From contig JAJJXM010000002.1 in the NCBI GenBank assembly GCA_024516155.1, positions 1,178,001 to 1,242,000 on the forward strand: a stretch of DNA of 64,000 nucleotides. The letters are read 5' to 3'. Below the pieces are notes generated by a model. It was given only the letters and a program-made list of their open reading frames with translations, was not told the origin of the DNA and ran no database searches. The position numbers and the translations under genes were made by a program. Positions within the stretch are counted from its first letter, which is position 1, and the number at the start of each line of letters is the position of its first letter. Below, piece by piece: positions 53,261 to 64,000 of the stretch. Source of the stretch: Pyronema omphalodes (Eukaryota; Ascomycota; Pezizomycetes; Pezizales; Pyronemataceae).

Positions 53261-56200
53261 CAGGATCCATACAAGTTACAACTACACAGACCCCTAGTTC
53301 CCGTGCATCATGAGGCGGGAATCGGGATGCAGTCAAGTCATCATATCTCACTCGTTAACCCAAGGGCCGTCGGAGGTCCGATGTATATCCATGGGCACTG
53401 GACATGCACACCGAAAAACTCGGAAATTACTCTATGTATCCCCAATTCCAAGTCCCCAGTTCTAACTTCTCAGCCTCCAAGGCCCGGGGGTGGGGTGGGG
53501 GGGTGAAAATATACCTATGTATGTAAACCCCGCATCCCGCAGCCCGCCTCAAAAAGGAAAAACGAAAATCTACTTCCGATTCGGTTGATGATTATCGATA
53601 CATATATCCAGTCTCTTTGATGCACTGGAGATCTATAACCATTGCTATAACCATTACCACTACAATTGTTTTAAACTGAGAATTGTAATCAAATTGTTTT
53701 CATAATCCACAGAATCTACAGATACATAATCTACATACATAGCACCTACTACCTACTACCTACTACCTACTACCTACTACCTACTACCTACTACCAACCA
53801 ACCGTCAACTAACGCCACCTCATAAGCGCCACTATGCTATTCAACTATCCGAAGTCAAAGTCAAAACCGCGGGGGGTTAATGAAATCTGTATTCGAATCG
53901 GAGTGCGTTCTCCAGCAAGGTTACCTCTGTGAACCGAACAACTGAAGTTACTGCACTAGGGGCTTATACTTGAGTTATAAGTTATATGTTCTTGCTAATC
54001 AAAGAAGAAAGAAGGGAGGAAGGAAGGATGAGGATACTGAGTTATCGAGTTGTCGGGTTTTTTGCTTGGTGATCTAGTTGCTATAGGTACGGATCATGAC
54101 GGATTTTAGATATCGCATCTACTCTTCTCTCACGCGCTGGTGACATCATGATGAGGTAACCTGTAAGTATACTGAAGGAAAAACTGAAGCCGGTATGAGA
54201 TACCCCGAATACCTCGAGGAGCTCAAAGCAACAGGTAATAATGAAGTGTAACATAAGATGCGTCTTCATTCCATAATACAGACGGAGAGTATAAAAAACA
54301 TCAACTCAAAGACAATTTTTTACAAGCAAGTCTCTGAAACAGGTATACATATAGATGGGCCGATGCTAGAAAAAAACACCTTTCACTAAGCCCACAGGAA
54401 ATCGGGATGTGTATTCTGGGGGTTTCCTTTCCAGGATTTCGCTTCAGTTCCCGGTAAATTCATTCTGTATATATGTCTTCCCATAGTGAGTAATGTATCG
54501 GATTTAAGTAGTAAGTACACTTAATGGATCGTAAATATCTTTGTAGATACTGTAATCTAAGCAGTTTTTCGGCAGCTGGTGATTGATACAGGATAGTGGG
54601 TGCTTGGATGTCATTGCTGCGCTAACGTACAGATAGACATGGTAGGTCACTCGTATTGGCATCTTGCGGGGAAAAGTATCGCCGCCTTATTTGTTGCCTG
54701 GGGATGAGTTTTATTACGCAAGATATATGTCACTATTCTTGTTTTTTAGGGTAGCTGGGTAATTTATGTCTATTCCTTAGACTCTAATTAGTGACCAGGC
54801 TACGTATAAGGGGTTACATCTGGAAGGGTAAATACATCGTCATGGAACATCATGTTACGTGACAAGAAACTAAGGTCTAACCTAATTTACAATAGCGGCT
54901 AGCATTTTAAAATGATTTTGGATGGAACGATTCAAGTAATCTGGGATATAGATAGTAAGAGTGACTACTGTCTGAGTGAGAAGAATGTCTTATGTTTCTT
55001 TTGTTTACTACGAGATTGATACAGGGATTTCAAAGTACTTCAAGTAAATCGCTAAAGAAACATCAGATGCCTGCCAATATATCAAACAGAAATCTGCAAT
55101 GCTGTCCGAATCAGTGCTTAAACTGGATGCAGGTTGCCTGAAGTAGAGGACGAGCAACTCCCAATTCACAACCCCGCACAGGTGAGTTACTTACTGTGGC
55201 TGCTTGATGTATGGGGGATTTATTATGGTTTTTTATGTTGTTACTCGAGTTAAGTTTGAACTTACTTGGTCTTGTGGTGCACTGGTGAATATAAACTTAT
55301 TGTTGCCATGGAGTGTTAGCTGGCCTGGAGGAAATAAATGGCAGGTAAGTATGGTCATATTGATGTGATTATTGGTGGATGTATGGTTCTTGTTTGGATA
55401 TGTAATGGGAGATGATGCTTGAGGAGAATGGCAAAGTGTTTCGGCCAGCTAAATCGGTGGAGCTTTTACTATTATGTGGGAAATGTACCAGGGTAATAGG
55501 CGTCTATGTAGGTGAATCAATTGAGGTCAGGTACGCTTTGTGATCTGGTGAGATATTTGCTCACTAAAATGTTTTTGTTTATCGTGTACTGATTACTTGT
55601 AATTTTCTGGGGATGGGCCCGGAGCGGCACTAGGATATCCAATCGTGCTGACAACAGAAACTTGAGGTTGTAACAAATGCAGAGGGGAAACTTCTTGTCA
55701 ATTTGAAGCGATGGGGTGGTTTTCGACGATGAGACGAGTATGAAGAATATTAAATTAACCTTAATCCATGATTAATCATCACTGGTTGTTGAAGAAAAGG
55801 CCCAAAAACACGAGTCGGAACGCAACCTAGTCTCATAGTGTACCTACCGTTGAACAGAGAAGAAGCTGTAACCACTCTACCACTTACATATCTCCATCTT
55901 CCACCTTTTCTCCTCGCAAGCCTCGAGAAGCATTTCAACAACATCGTTTCGTTACATTCGTATTCCCATACAAACTAAGATACCCCCCTGTGCGTTAAGA
56001 TGATTGAAGTATTCAGAATGTCGCGTGATCGAATTCATATTAACGGTTGTTTAGATGTCAGTTACTCACTCTACCCGGAGCACGAAGAGAGAACTCAACC
56101 TCAAGCGCCCATTCAGACGAAAACTAGCGCCAACTATATTTTTTGAATCATGATCAGTAATCGCGAAAGTATAATTCCAGGCTCATCTCCATGGTGTTTG

Positions 56201-56768
56201 TGTAACCCCACGTGCCCCGACTGCATACCGCCTCATCACCGGTGTTCTCCAGTTTTCACCAATTGTTCGCAATGTTTCGCCACGGCCCACGAATCGCGTT
56301 AAGTCCTGCCCAGCTTCGCCCAGCAAAGCTTAGCACTGCGGCATTCCGTCACATCCGTGGAGACTAGCTTTAGTAGTGCACACTAGAAGCAGAGTAGCTT
56401 CGCGGGCAACTACGACAGATGACTTTCGGATGGCCGATAGGCAGATGAGGGACGCACAAATATTTTGTTAAGAGATCTGGCTTGATACGATATTGAACCA
56501 CGGCATTTTTTTCTTTCCTTCCCTTGCTTGCTTGCTCTTCCTCTTCTCTGTTGCATCACAGCTACCTGTCAGTTGTCTGTGCGAGGATCGACGTTGAGTT
56601 TAAACTCTATTTTGCCCTTATCGATTTCAAAAGCTACTCTATCTCCCCCACATCCCTTGTTCCGTCTTCCCTTGAAGACACCACCATACTTTCACTCATT
56701 CTCCAAGCTGCCCCACCACATCACAAACATCCCACTCGCTCAACACAGGCAACGCGCCCACATCACCA
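53261..56768. other. gene-poor 3.5-kb interval
   Basis: Only short frames; no recognisable protein. A CTACTAC heptamer array lies at about 53742-53795. The segment at 56.16-56.77 kb is GC-richer and is the likely promoter and CA-rich leader of the GNAT gene. Confidence 0.5.
53742..53795. repeat. CTACTAC heptamer array
   Basis: About seven near-perfect CCTACTA units preceded by CATAATCTACATACATAG-like words. Confidence 0.85.
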
Positions 56769-57490
56769 ATGGCCGAGCTCCCGCAACTCTCCTTCGAGCA
56801 GACGACCGATCCAAAAGACTTCGTTTCAGCGCTCCTCCTAATAGCCAACTCCATCGCGCAGCAACGACAAACCGTCAACAACACCATAACTCTCCACCCC
56901 TACTTCCTAGCACCCCTAATCGCTCTCTGTTCCGTAATCATTAAAGTCAACTACAAGGGACGTACAGGAGATGTCCCCACCGTCGGTATCCTACTCGCTG
57001 GTGCCACTATCGCCATCTTGTCCATCATGTCGAAATACACAGCGCCTTACCTGAATGAAGCAGAGAAGGTGGGATGCGATGATGGATACAAGAAGATGTT
57101 TGAGGAGGGAAAGAAGGATGTTTTTGTTGCGAAATGGGGACAGAATGTTATTGCAGTGGCGGTGTTGGATGTGAGCGACAAGGAGGAGGCAAAGGTTATC
57201 GCCTGGACGACTACTCTTAAATACCGTGGAAAGGGAGTTGGAAAGGGAGTTTTGGAGACTGCAGTGGAGGCGGAAAAGAAGAAGGGTTTCAAGAATGTCG
57301 TGTGGAGTGAGGATAACGTTCGTGAGTATACCCGAGAATCCTATGAATTGCTAGTGGGAGAGCAGTTGCTAATAGCCGTGTTGTAGATTCTTTCCGCTGC
57401 AGTGACCTCCCCAAGGTTTTCAATAACCGTCTTGATCGCGGAGAGGAGAGGACAAAGAAGCTCCTGGTTGAGCTTTGCAAGAAGGAGTAA
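56769..57490 (+). CDS. membrane-anchored GNAT-family N-acetyltransferase
   Basis: Two exons, 56769-57321 and 57387-57490, encode 218 residues; the 65-nt intron (GTGAGT, TGCTAAT branch, TTGTAG) joins EDNV|HSFRCSDLPKVFN. The N-terminal half has two hydrophobic segments, LHPYFLAPLIALCSVIIKV (about 42-60) and VGILLAGATIAILSIM (about 72-88), suggesting a membrane anchor as in NAT8-like enzymes. The C-terminal half carries the acetyl-CoA-binding motif A (KYRGKGVGKGVLE, R/Q-x-x-G-x-G form) after a beta-strand VIAWTTTL. It should transfer acetyl from acetyl-CoA to an amine; the substrate is unknown. The C-terminal 34 residues are basic. Confidence 0.85.
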
Positions 57491-57756
57491 TACGACTATA
57501 GGATGCAAAACATCAGCAGTAATGAAGAGGTTGCAAAATTTTGGGAAATTTAACTCGGGGTTAATGGAGTTGTCTATATGTAAAAAGCTCAGTTATAGTG
57601 ATTTAGTCTAACGCCTAAAATATTTTTTTTTCTGGTATATGATTTTTACATATTCACGGTGATATGCACCACCTGCCACATGGTAAAAGTCACATCCAGT
57701 ATCAATAACAAAAACTATGTATTAGCGACAACCCAATATTCCCCGCAGCACTCTCA

Positions 57757-58356
57757 TCATACATCTCCCTCCTCCTCATCATCCCCAAACTCCTCCTCCT
57801 CACTGGGCAGAACCTTCGGAAACCACCCAACAGACCCAAAATCAACACGAAACTTCCCCGCTGCATTTGTATCCACCTGAACACCCTCAGACCTGAGAAC
57901 CTCTGCGTGTCTTGATGCTGCTCCTGGTTCGTCTCTGGAATGCGTAAATAAAAAGCAACTCAACATCCTCCCTTTTCCAAAAAAAAAAAAAATAAAAAAT
58001 CAAAAAAAGAGAAAAAAAAAGAGAGAGAAAAAAAAAAAAAAAAGAGGGACTTGATGGATATAAGCTAGCTTAGTTGTTTGGTGGCTACGTACCTAATAGG
58101 AATCGTACCATCAAACGAAACAACTCTTTGCCATGGAACATTGCCGGAATGGAAATCATTCTCGGAAGAGGTTGATGAGGGGGGAAGATGCTTTAAGGCT
58201 TGGCCAACTTGGCGGGGACATTGTGCTGGATATATACTGGTCAGTGATGGGAGTTGAGAAACTAGGGAACGGATAGGAGATGGGAGATGGGAGGGAATGG
58301 GGAAAGCATACGTTTACCGATTAATGTTGCTATATGACCGTATGTTGTTACTTTCC
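57757..58356 (-). CDS. atl1: alkyltransferase-like protein (ATL1), 5' end not found
   Basis: Three consecutive exons are clear on the minus strand: 58312-58356, 58093-58225 and 57757-57934 (introns 86 and 158 nt). They read GKVTTYGHIATLIGKPQCPR, QVGQALKHLPP, GNVPWQRVVSFDGTIPIRDE and SRHAEVLRSEGVQVDT, then an acidic tail. This is the MGMT-like DNA-binding domain with PWQRV in place of the PCHRV active site, so it should bind O6-alkylguanine without transferring the alkyl group and flag it for nucleotide-excision repair. The segment before GKVTTYG (usually M...VYxxIxxIPxG) should come from an upstream exon ending in one base, but upstream of the acceptor there is an (AT)n run and no recognisable exon. 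The gene may be 5'-truncated or have a distant first exon. A poly-A/G tract sits in the last intron. Confidence 0.75.
57979..58045. repeat. poly-A / GAGAAAA tract in ATL1 intron
   Basis: Runs of A interrupted by single G and T bases; lies between the last two ATL1 exons, a polypyrimidine tract on the gene strand. Confidence 0.8.
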
Positions 58357-59927
58357 CTATATATATATATATATAAATCAGAGGGGGGTTATGTAACTTA
58401 TGTTATTATTATTCATAGTATTCCTTCATCCATTCCTTCATTCCTTCTTTCCTTATTTCATCCATATGCAACATCTTTATCACACTATCTCAACCCAGCT
58501 CCAACAAAAAAAACAAAATAAACAACAAAATAAACAACAAAATAAACACTATACAAAGACCATTTACGAACCATAAGGAATTTCCTAAATATCCATCACA
58601 CCTTATAGTCAGATAAGGATTGATTATGGTATTGGGATTAGGATTAGGATTAGGATTAGGATTATATTATACTTGAACTGCCATGTAGACTCCCCAGATA
58701 AATGCTTGTGCTTCGTCGGAGCGGGGCATTGTTTTGGTTTTTGTGATGCTGGTTTGGGGGAGTTGTAATTTGGTTTTGTGGGCTGTAGGTTAGTTTGGTG
58801 GTTTGGTGATTTGGTTTGGTGGTGATCGGGTCCGGGAGACGCGTAGTTTGGAAGACGCGTAGAGTACCGGCTGGGCTGGGCTGGGCTGGGATGTGGCGGG
58901 TTGGGGTGGTCGAGGATCGCGTGGGTCATGTGATGATGTGTTGCAGGTTCCGGCCATGCAAGTAGTGTTGGGTTAAGTTGAGGGTCATGTGATTAGATGG
59001 ACTTATGGACTGGTCACTTGTTGAGTGATATGAGCCTTGAGAGGTCGGGTAGGGCTTATGGAAAAGAAGTAAGGCTTGGGGTATAGGAATTGTAATTCGT
59101 GTGTAACGGTACCGGGGGTTATGATAATTATTGCGTGTATGGATGTATGTATGGGTGGATGGATGGGTAAACGAATAAGTTGTAATATCGCTGAAGAGTT
59201 TTGCTATTTATTTCTCTATATTAGCAGTGAATATGGGTTTACTTGCCTAAGCTGCCTTGCATGGTTACTTCACTATCTTTCAGAACCTGAGGTACTTATT
59301 CTGTGCATTTAATATAGCTGGTTAGTTAATTAGTTATTTAATTACCTATAGCTATGCTATAGCTACGCTATAGCCACGCCCTTAAAATCCCCAAGAACTC
59401 AGCGCAGTTCAAGCCCCAGTGAGAGCTACTAAAGCTTCAGTAAAAGTTCGAAATATTTCCTACCGAAGGACCAGTCAGAGATCAACACCATAGTCCAGCA
59501 AATCCTGATTCCCGGGAGTCTTCAGAACCTGCAAAATCTACATTTGGAATCAGAACTACCATAGAATCCAGCTGAGCTGAGTTCAAAAGCCAATTGTGTG
59601 TGTCATAGAATGTTATGTCTTGAGCTCATGTATTATTATCATCATTGAATTACACGCTGACGGTGGCCTAAAAGGCTCATGCAAAAAGAATGTATACATG
59701 TATTGAATTGTACACTTTCCCATATTCTTGAACACACTAGAAACATTTCCACTTCCACTCAATTTTTAATTCTCCGCACCCAGCCTACTCACTAATACCC
59801 CGCTCTTTATCACACCCGAAAACCACAGCTTTCGTCGATAATAGCAGCAACTAGTCCTCAACTTTTCAAAACATCAAACACCAAACGTTACTCATCACTC
59901 ACCAAGAGCTACACAATAACCTCAATC
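58357..59927. other. intergenic with short repeats
   Basis: Contains (AT)8 at 58360-58375, CATTCCTTC repeats at about 58425-58450, ACAAAATAAAC repeats at 58510-58545, and a GGATTA array. No gene seen. The missing first exon of ATL1 could lie here but I could not find it. Confidence 0.45.
58636..58668. repeat. (GGATTA)n hexamer array
   Basis: About five GGATTA units (TTAGGA phase), one base different from the TTAGGG telomere repeat. Confidence 0.85.
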
Positions 59928-60140
59928 ATGTCCTCAATATCATCCCCATTACCATCACCACGACCACCATCATTATCATCATCATCATCCTTTACATCAT
60001 CGCTCAAACCACCCTTAAATCTCCAACAAGCACCAGGAAAAGAATATGTTAACAGCTGGGGAACTTTTGCGTTGATATTTCTCGGCATGGGGATTTTTGT
60101 TGGGTTTAATTTGTTTGCGTGGTTTATTCTGAGGTGTTAA
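59928..60140 (+). CDS. putative 70-residue single-pass membrane protein
   Basis: ATG after a CA-rich leader (AACCTCAATCATGTCC). The first 35 residues are Ser/Pro-rich; after EYVNSWGT comes one strong hydrophobic helix (FALIFLGMGIFVGFNLFAWF, about 48-67), then the C-terminus ILRC. Leader composition and the clean Ser/Pro-to-TM design favour a real small protein. No family recognised. Confidence 0.45.
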   Translation: MSSISSPLPSPRPPSLSSSSSFTSSLKPPLNLQQAPGKEYVNSWGTFALIFLGMGIFVGFNLFAWFILRC

Positions 60141-61067
60141 ACATACTTGAAATGGGGGGTTCATTGGGGTAAATAACCGGGGAGATTTTAGTGCGCGGGG
60201 AGGGGGGAAGGGGATTTTGGTGTGATGTGTGGGGGGTAATTGATATGGTACTAATCAGAGAGAGAATGCTAGACAATCGGTAGGGGTAATGGGATCATGA
60301 TGCAGCCCGTGGTTCGTGAAGTGAAGCGTGAAATGCTGGGATATGAGCATGGGAATAAATAAAGTGGAATATGTTAATAGTGAAATCCTTCGGGAAGACT
60401 ATATTTTACTCGCAGAAATTATGCCTTCCATACGCATTCGAATTTCCACTTAAACCTCGAGTTTCGAAATTAATACACTGAGTGAATCAATAAAAATGCA
60501 CGGTTTGACCGTTTATGAAGAGTAATGTAATAATATGCTACTTTTTGTGACTGTTATTGCAGCGTTACCAATTCTTGATAGGATTCTTCAACATGGTACC
60601 GGAGTTCTAAAATTGCCGCCTTCTTATCAAGGGTACGTTCAATTACCTTATCCTAGAGACTTGAATTCCACTGACGGAAACCTTAAGCCAAAATCCAACT
60701 ATTTATTTACATTCTCACTATGGCGACGAGGTGGTTACACACACGATTACACCAAGCAAACAAATCCTCCAACAGAGTCTCTTAAAACACCCCATTTCCC
60801 CTTCTATTTTCTCTCAAATAAATCCTTTCCCCATAGAAGTCCTCCTTCAAATTCAATACCCCTTTGATAGAAAAACAGCTCAAAAATGACAACTATAAAT
60901 ACCCTCACATCTTCCATCTCTAGAGTCCCAGTTCCACCTTTAAACATCCATCCATCACTCATAACAACCATTTTCCACATAAGCGACCACGAACTTCACA
61001 CAACTCAACAACTTAACACAACTTAACAACTAGTTCACCTGAGCCCCGTGCAACTTCACAACCCACC
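60141..61067. other. intergenic, one weak frame
   Basis: A frame at 60535-60867 (110 codons; ALPILDRILQHGTGVLKLPP near its start, preceded by an acceptor-like TTATTGCAG) has some coding texture, but its second half is low quality and I do not call it. The CA-rich leader before 61068 contains ACAACTTAAC repeats. Confidence 0.4.
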
Positions 61068-61178
61068 ATGTCCAGCACATATCTTTCCGAGAAGAAAATC
61101 GCAGTAATCGTATTATTCGGCGTTATAGTGGCAGCAGGAATAGTGGGAGCGGTATTTTATGCTAAGCATCATAAATAA
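61068..61178 (+). CDS. putative 36-residue membrane microprotein
   Basis: ATG in a good context (CCACCATGTCC) after a 100-base CA-rich, leader-like stretch. The protein is MSSTYLSEKKIAVIVLFG followed by VIVAAGIVGAVFYAKHHK: short polar head, a Gly/Ala/Val-rich transmembrane helix with GxxxG-like spacing, and a basic tail. Too short for routine annotation. The leader and design argue that it is translated, but chance is not excluded. Confidence 0.45.
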   Translation: MSSTYLSEKKIAVIVLFGVIVAAGIVGAVFYAKHHK

Positions 61179-62254
61179 CGTTATGGATGTATATAGATAT
61201 GGATTTTTAGAATAAGGCAGGATTGTAACGAGGCAGGTTGAATTGGATACATGTATGATCATCAAAGCGGAATATATTGATAAGTTTAACTGGAGAAAGC
61301 AAGAGAAAAAAAGGAAAAGAAATGGATATGAGAAATTTGGATATAGGGTGTAAGGACGGGAGTTGAATTGAATTAGTATCTAGGATGAAAAAGCGGCTGA
61401 ATGCTTCTGTGTACGAATGCTGCCCGGGGTGTGGGTATGTACGTGATCGTGCCATATGAGTGACCGCAGTTGGTCTTGGAACTGCCTTCGGGATGTGAAA
61501 TCTCGTGAGGTTTTGAGCCGTCAGAAGTCGTGAACCCTATGGCATCGCTGAATTGCATACGTTGTAGCGTTTGTATAGATTGTACATACATATATACGTG
61601 CAGGAACTCAATTCTGCATATCACAGCCTTTCGATGTTATAACGGCATGATGATCAGCCATCCCAAGCTCGATAAATCTAAGAAAGGTTGTTGAAACGCA
61701 CATGAAAACACCTCTGACGAGTTGACGACTTCTTACAGTGATATTCTGTTAAGTAATAATACAAATTTCTCGCAACCGTGATCATGATCAGATCGGAATA
61801 ACTAACTTTATATTTTCTACGCGGTTTTATCTTTGTTATATATGGCACTATTCTGATTTTGGTCCGACAGATAACAAGATATATCATCCTCCCAAGTCCA
61901 AAAACATCATTCAGAACTTACAGAAAACTTCAAGCACATGGTCCCAATACCTCTTGGATGATCCACACTTCGAAACCACCAACACTGAACGACATACTTT
62001 GAACGGTCGTCGGTAACGTTAGAACCGTCACGTTACCGTGTCTATAACTCAGCAATAAGTGTAGAGGCACAAAATTGAAGGAGGAGATTGATGATAGTAT
62101 TAGATTAAGGTACAGAAAAAAAGAAATTGATAATTATAACATTATTTTAGCATGCTAAGAACCTTGTCCCAAATAGACATATTATGAGCGTCCCTTTTCA
62201 ACAATAACCAAACCACCACCCAACCACCTGCACAACAATCCATCTTTGGTTAAT
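61179..62254. other. intergenic, no supported gene
   Basis: AT-rich spacer; minus-strand frames at 61207-61624 and 61678-61887 are not protein-like. Nothing else seen. Confidence 0.45.
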
Positions 62255-62277
62255 TCACTTTTGAGGTCCGCCATTCT

Positions 62278-62567
62278 TATGCGTTCCACTGTGGCATATT
62301 TCCGACAGAGGTGTGATGGAGGAGCAAGGAAGACCCGGAAAATACCGACAAAGTCTCTCAACTCTCCGTAGTGGGCTGAGTACCTGCCAGTCGGTATTTC
62401 CAGTAGCCAAAGAGCTAAGACAGAAATTGGAACGGTTTGAGTTCCCGTCAGTTTTATGCGTGCCAATGTGGCATATTTCCGACAGAGGTGTGATGGAGGA
62501 GCAAGAGAGACCCGGAAAATACCGACAAAGTCTCTCAACTCTCCGTAGTGGACTCAGTCTACCGGCC
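62278..62567. repeat. direct repeat of about 105 bp, period about 178 bp
   Basis: Copies at about 62281-62383 and 62459-62562 are nearly identical, sharing GTGGCATATTTCCGACAGAG, GTGTGATGGAGGAGCAAG, ACCCGGAAAATACCGACAAA and TCTCTCAACTCTCCGTAGTG. They differ at only a handful of positions. Open frames run through both copies on both strands (minus 62255-62719; plus 62313-62669) with the repeat in frame, so coding sense is undecided. Confidence 0.85.
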
Positions 62568-62647
62568 AGACAGAGTTTCTTGGGTATTGATACTACAGGC
62601 GGCACACCCGCAGAATCGGCGGTGGAGGACTTGGACTTGACGGCGAA

Positions 62648-62938
62648 TTGCTTGTATGGCGAGACATAGTTATGTCTCGCAAAAGGAGGGGCCATTTGTT
62701 GGCTAGATTTTCTTTTCAAAGGTTAGCCGATTGGTTTTTAAAGAAATTTGAGATCGAGAGGAATAAACGTACCAGAACTTCGAAAGACGAATATATAGAA
62801 GGACCGAGTCTTAGGAAGAGGAAAAGAGGAGGAGTAGGAAGAGGAGTCGGAGGACGAAGAGAGGAGAATAGTATGATACCGATGATCGTAGATGGGACAA
62901 ATCTAAGAAGGGGAATGAATTGGCCGCATAACCAATGA
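62648..62938 (+). other. basic open frame, possible relic exon
   Basis: 96 codons containing RFSFQRLADWFLKKFEIERN, KRTRTSKDEYIEGPSLRKRK and a Gly/Arg-rich stretch. Coding-like but without a family. It precedes another interrupted coding-like stretch on the same strand. Confidence 0.25.
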
Positions 62939-63066
62939 TATTCTAAGAGAAAATCAACGTTAGCATCATCAGTACTAAAAGAAAGTTACTGTGGAGCATA
63001 TGCATACTTCTTTTTCGGACTGGTGTATCATGTCACGTTTGACTTAAAACTGCGCATAGTCGACAG

Positions 63067-63355
63067 ATGATAGAGAAAAGAAAGGAACGAGAGGACAAAA
63101 GACAAAAAGGTGGGCCGAATGCTGGAGAAACAGACGGTGAGGGAACTGTCTGTGCAGATGGAGTCGATACCGTGGAACCAGAGGAGGAACTAGAGAAATG
63201 TGTTAGGAATGTGTTCTCTTTGTCCAGGAACGATATCAGGCGACGATGCGGAATAATGAAGGTTATACGAAAAATCGAGGGCATATATAAATGCTGATAT
63301 ATTTGAAGGGGCAGATGTCGATGTAGAGGAAGTGGAGGGGGCTGAGGAAGATTAA
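63067..63355 (+). pseudogene. frameshifted small reading frame
   Basis: Frame 1 (63067-63297) opens with a Lys/Arg/Glu-rich start and runs to IMKVIRKIEG. A +1 frame overlapping its end continues NADIFEGADVDVEEVEGAEE to a stop at 63355, an acidic tail typical of coding sequence. A single indel would join them. Pseudogene, missed short intron or chance are all possible. No family recognised. Confidence 0.3.
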
Positions 63356-63604
63356 GGTTGGGAAGACGGAAGAAAAATGAGAGATATACAGGTGGTTACT
63401 TACATCGAATACACAGCTTCCATATGCCTCATCTCCTCAGTCTCCTGGCTGCCTAAGACCGTCACTCCCTATAGCTTTGACAGCTTCAGAAGACTTAGTC
63501 AATTCAAGGTTAGATACAGACAGTAAGCTCGAGTTGAAGAAGCAACTTCCTTACCTCCAAATCGTCATAAGGTAAGCTAGAACGCCCTCCTAATCTTTGC
63601 TTCA

Positions 63605-63832
63605 GAGAACGATCATGGGAGTGATGCCCTTGGAAGCTCTTTCGGGAGCTCCCATGACTGGTAACGTTCAGATCGACTTTCGGGTGAAAAGCGGCGTCCC
63701 GAAGTGGGATTGAAACAGCGCAAAGAGGAAGATCTAAGTAAGAAGAAGCTCAAGAGAGAGAAGCAGTTTATATATTGGAGTTATCGATGCCTAGTGGCAT
63801 TTGTATATTCCCATGTGGAATTGCACGGTTGA
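63605..63832 (+). pseudogene. coding-like stretch with one in-frame stop
   Basis: Follows an acceptor-like TTTGCTTCAG. It reads ENDHGSDALGSSFGSSHDW, then TAA, and in the same frame SDRLSGEKRRPEVGLKQRKE and on to a second stop at 63832. The sequence around it is low in stops and Ser/Lys/Arg-rich. Likely relic or mis-spliced exon of an unknown gene. Confidence 0.25.
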
Positions 63833-64000
63833 TCGTCATCGACGCGACGAACAGATTTGGTGAGAAGGTTGAAAAGTTCGTGCGAAGCATGCAGGTAACT
63901 AAGTAAACAGGTAGAACTCGCTTAACCGTGGCATGCGTTGCATGATTGGGTTAGTAACACTAGAGGAAGTACGGTTCGATGCTGTGCCCTGATATCCGCA

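Overview
The window is nuclear DNA from a filamentous ascomycete (Pezizomycotina-like). Genes are interrupted by short GT-AG introns, mostly 46-125 nt, often with a CTAAC/CTAAT-type branch site just before the acceptor. A two-finger GATA factor of the SreA/Sre1 siderophore-repressor type and a HAL4/NPR1-type fungal kinase are both fungal hallmarks. Intergenic DNA is AT-rich and full of simple repeats. I cannot fix the genus. No tRNA, rRNA, CRISPR or intact transposon was found.

Layout. 1.3-6.5 kb: a TauD-type dioxygenase, ribose-5-phosphate isomerase and a large protein with a fungal XPF-like C-terminus that may be a ZIP2/SHOC1-type meiotic factor. 7.6-9.1 kb: two small uncharacterised genes on the minus strand. 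10.4-18.6 kb: a transcription and ribosome-biogenesis group, with SPT5 and NAN1/UTP17 on the minus strand and RPB10 diverging from NAN1 across 375 bp. 19.1-22.6 kb: a divergent pair, the mitochondrial S-adenosylmethionine carrier PET8 and a nuclear TilS-like tRNA-lysidine synthetase, presumably mitochondrial. 25.3-26.3 kb: a divergent histone H4 variant with long tails. 26.3-34.9 kb: gene-poor, repeat-rich DNA with a possible subtilase relic. 34.9-37.3 kb: a HAL4/SAT4-like kinase. 37.9-38.3 kb: a near-perfect 7-bp satellite. 40.0-42.7 kb: DCN1-like neddylation factor and mitochondrial ribosomal protein uL11m. 43.5-46.9 kb: decayed coding sequence and a charged coiled-coil protein. 48.9-51.8 kb: the GATA factor. 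52.9-56.7 kb: gene-poor. 56.8-58.4 kb: a membrane-anchored GNAT and an alkyltransferase-like protein whose first exon is not visible. 59.9-61.2 kb: two putative membrane microproteins. 62.2-63.9 kb: a direct repeat and broken reading frames.

Functional themes are housekeeping: Pol I/II/III transcription and rRNA processing (SPT5, NAN1, RPB10), mitochondrial translation and cofactor supply (TilS, uL11m, PET8), and chromatin (H4 variant). The clearest unusual items are the 201-residue H4 variant, GATA-motif clusters inside an intron of the GATA-factor gene, the perfect heptamer array, and the decayed accessory segments near 43.5 and 62-64 kb. All exon structures were joined by eye from splice signals, reading frame and protein-family continuity. 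No alignment, search or RNA evidence was available.
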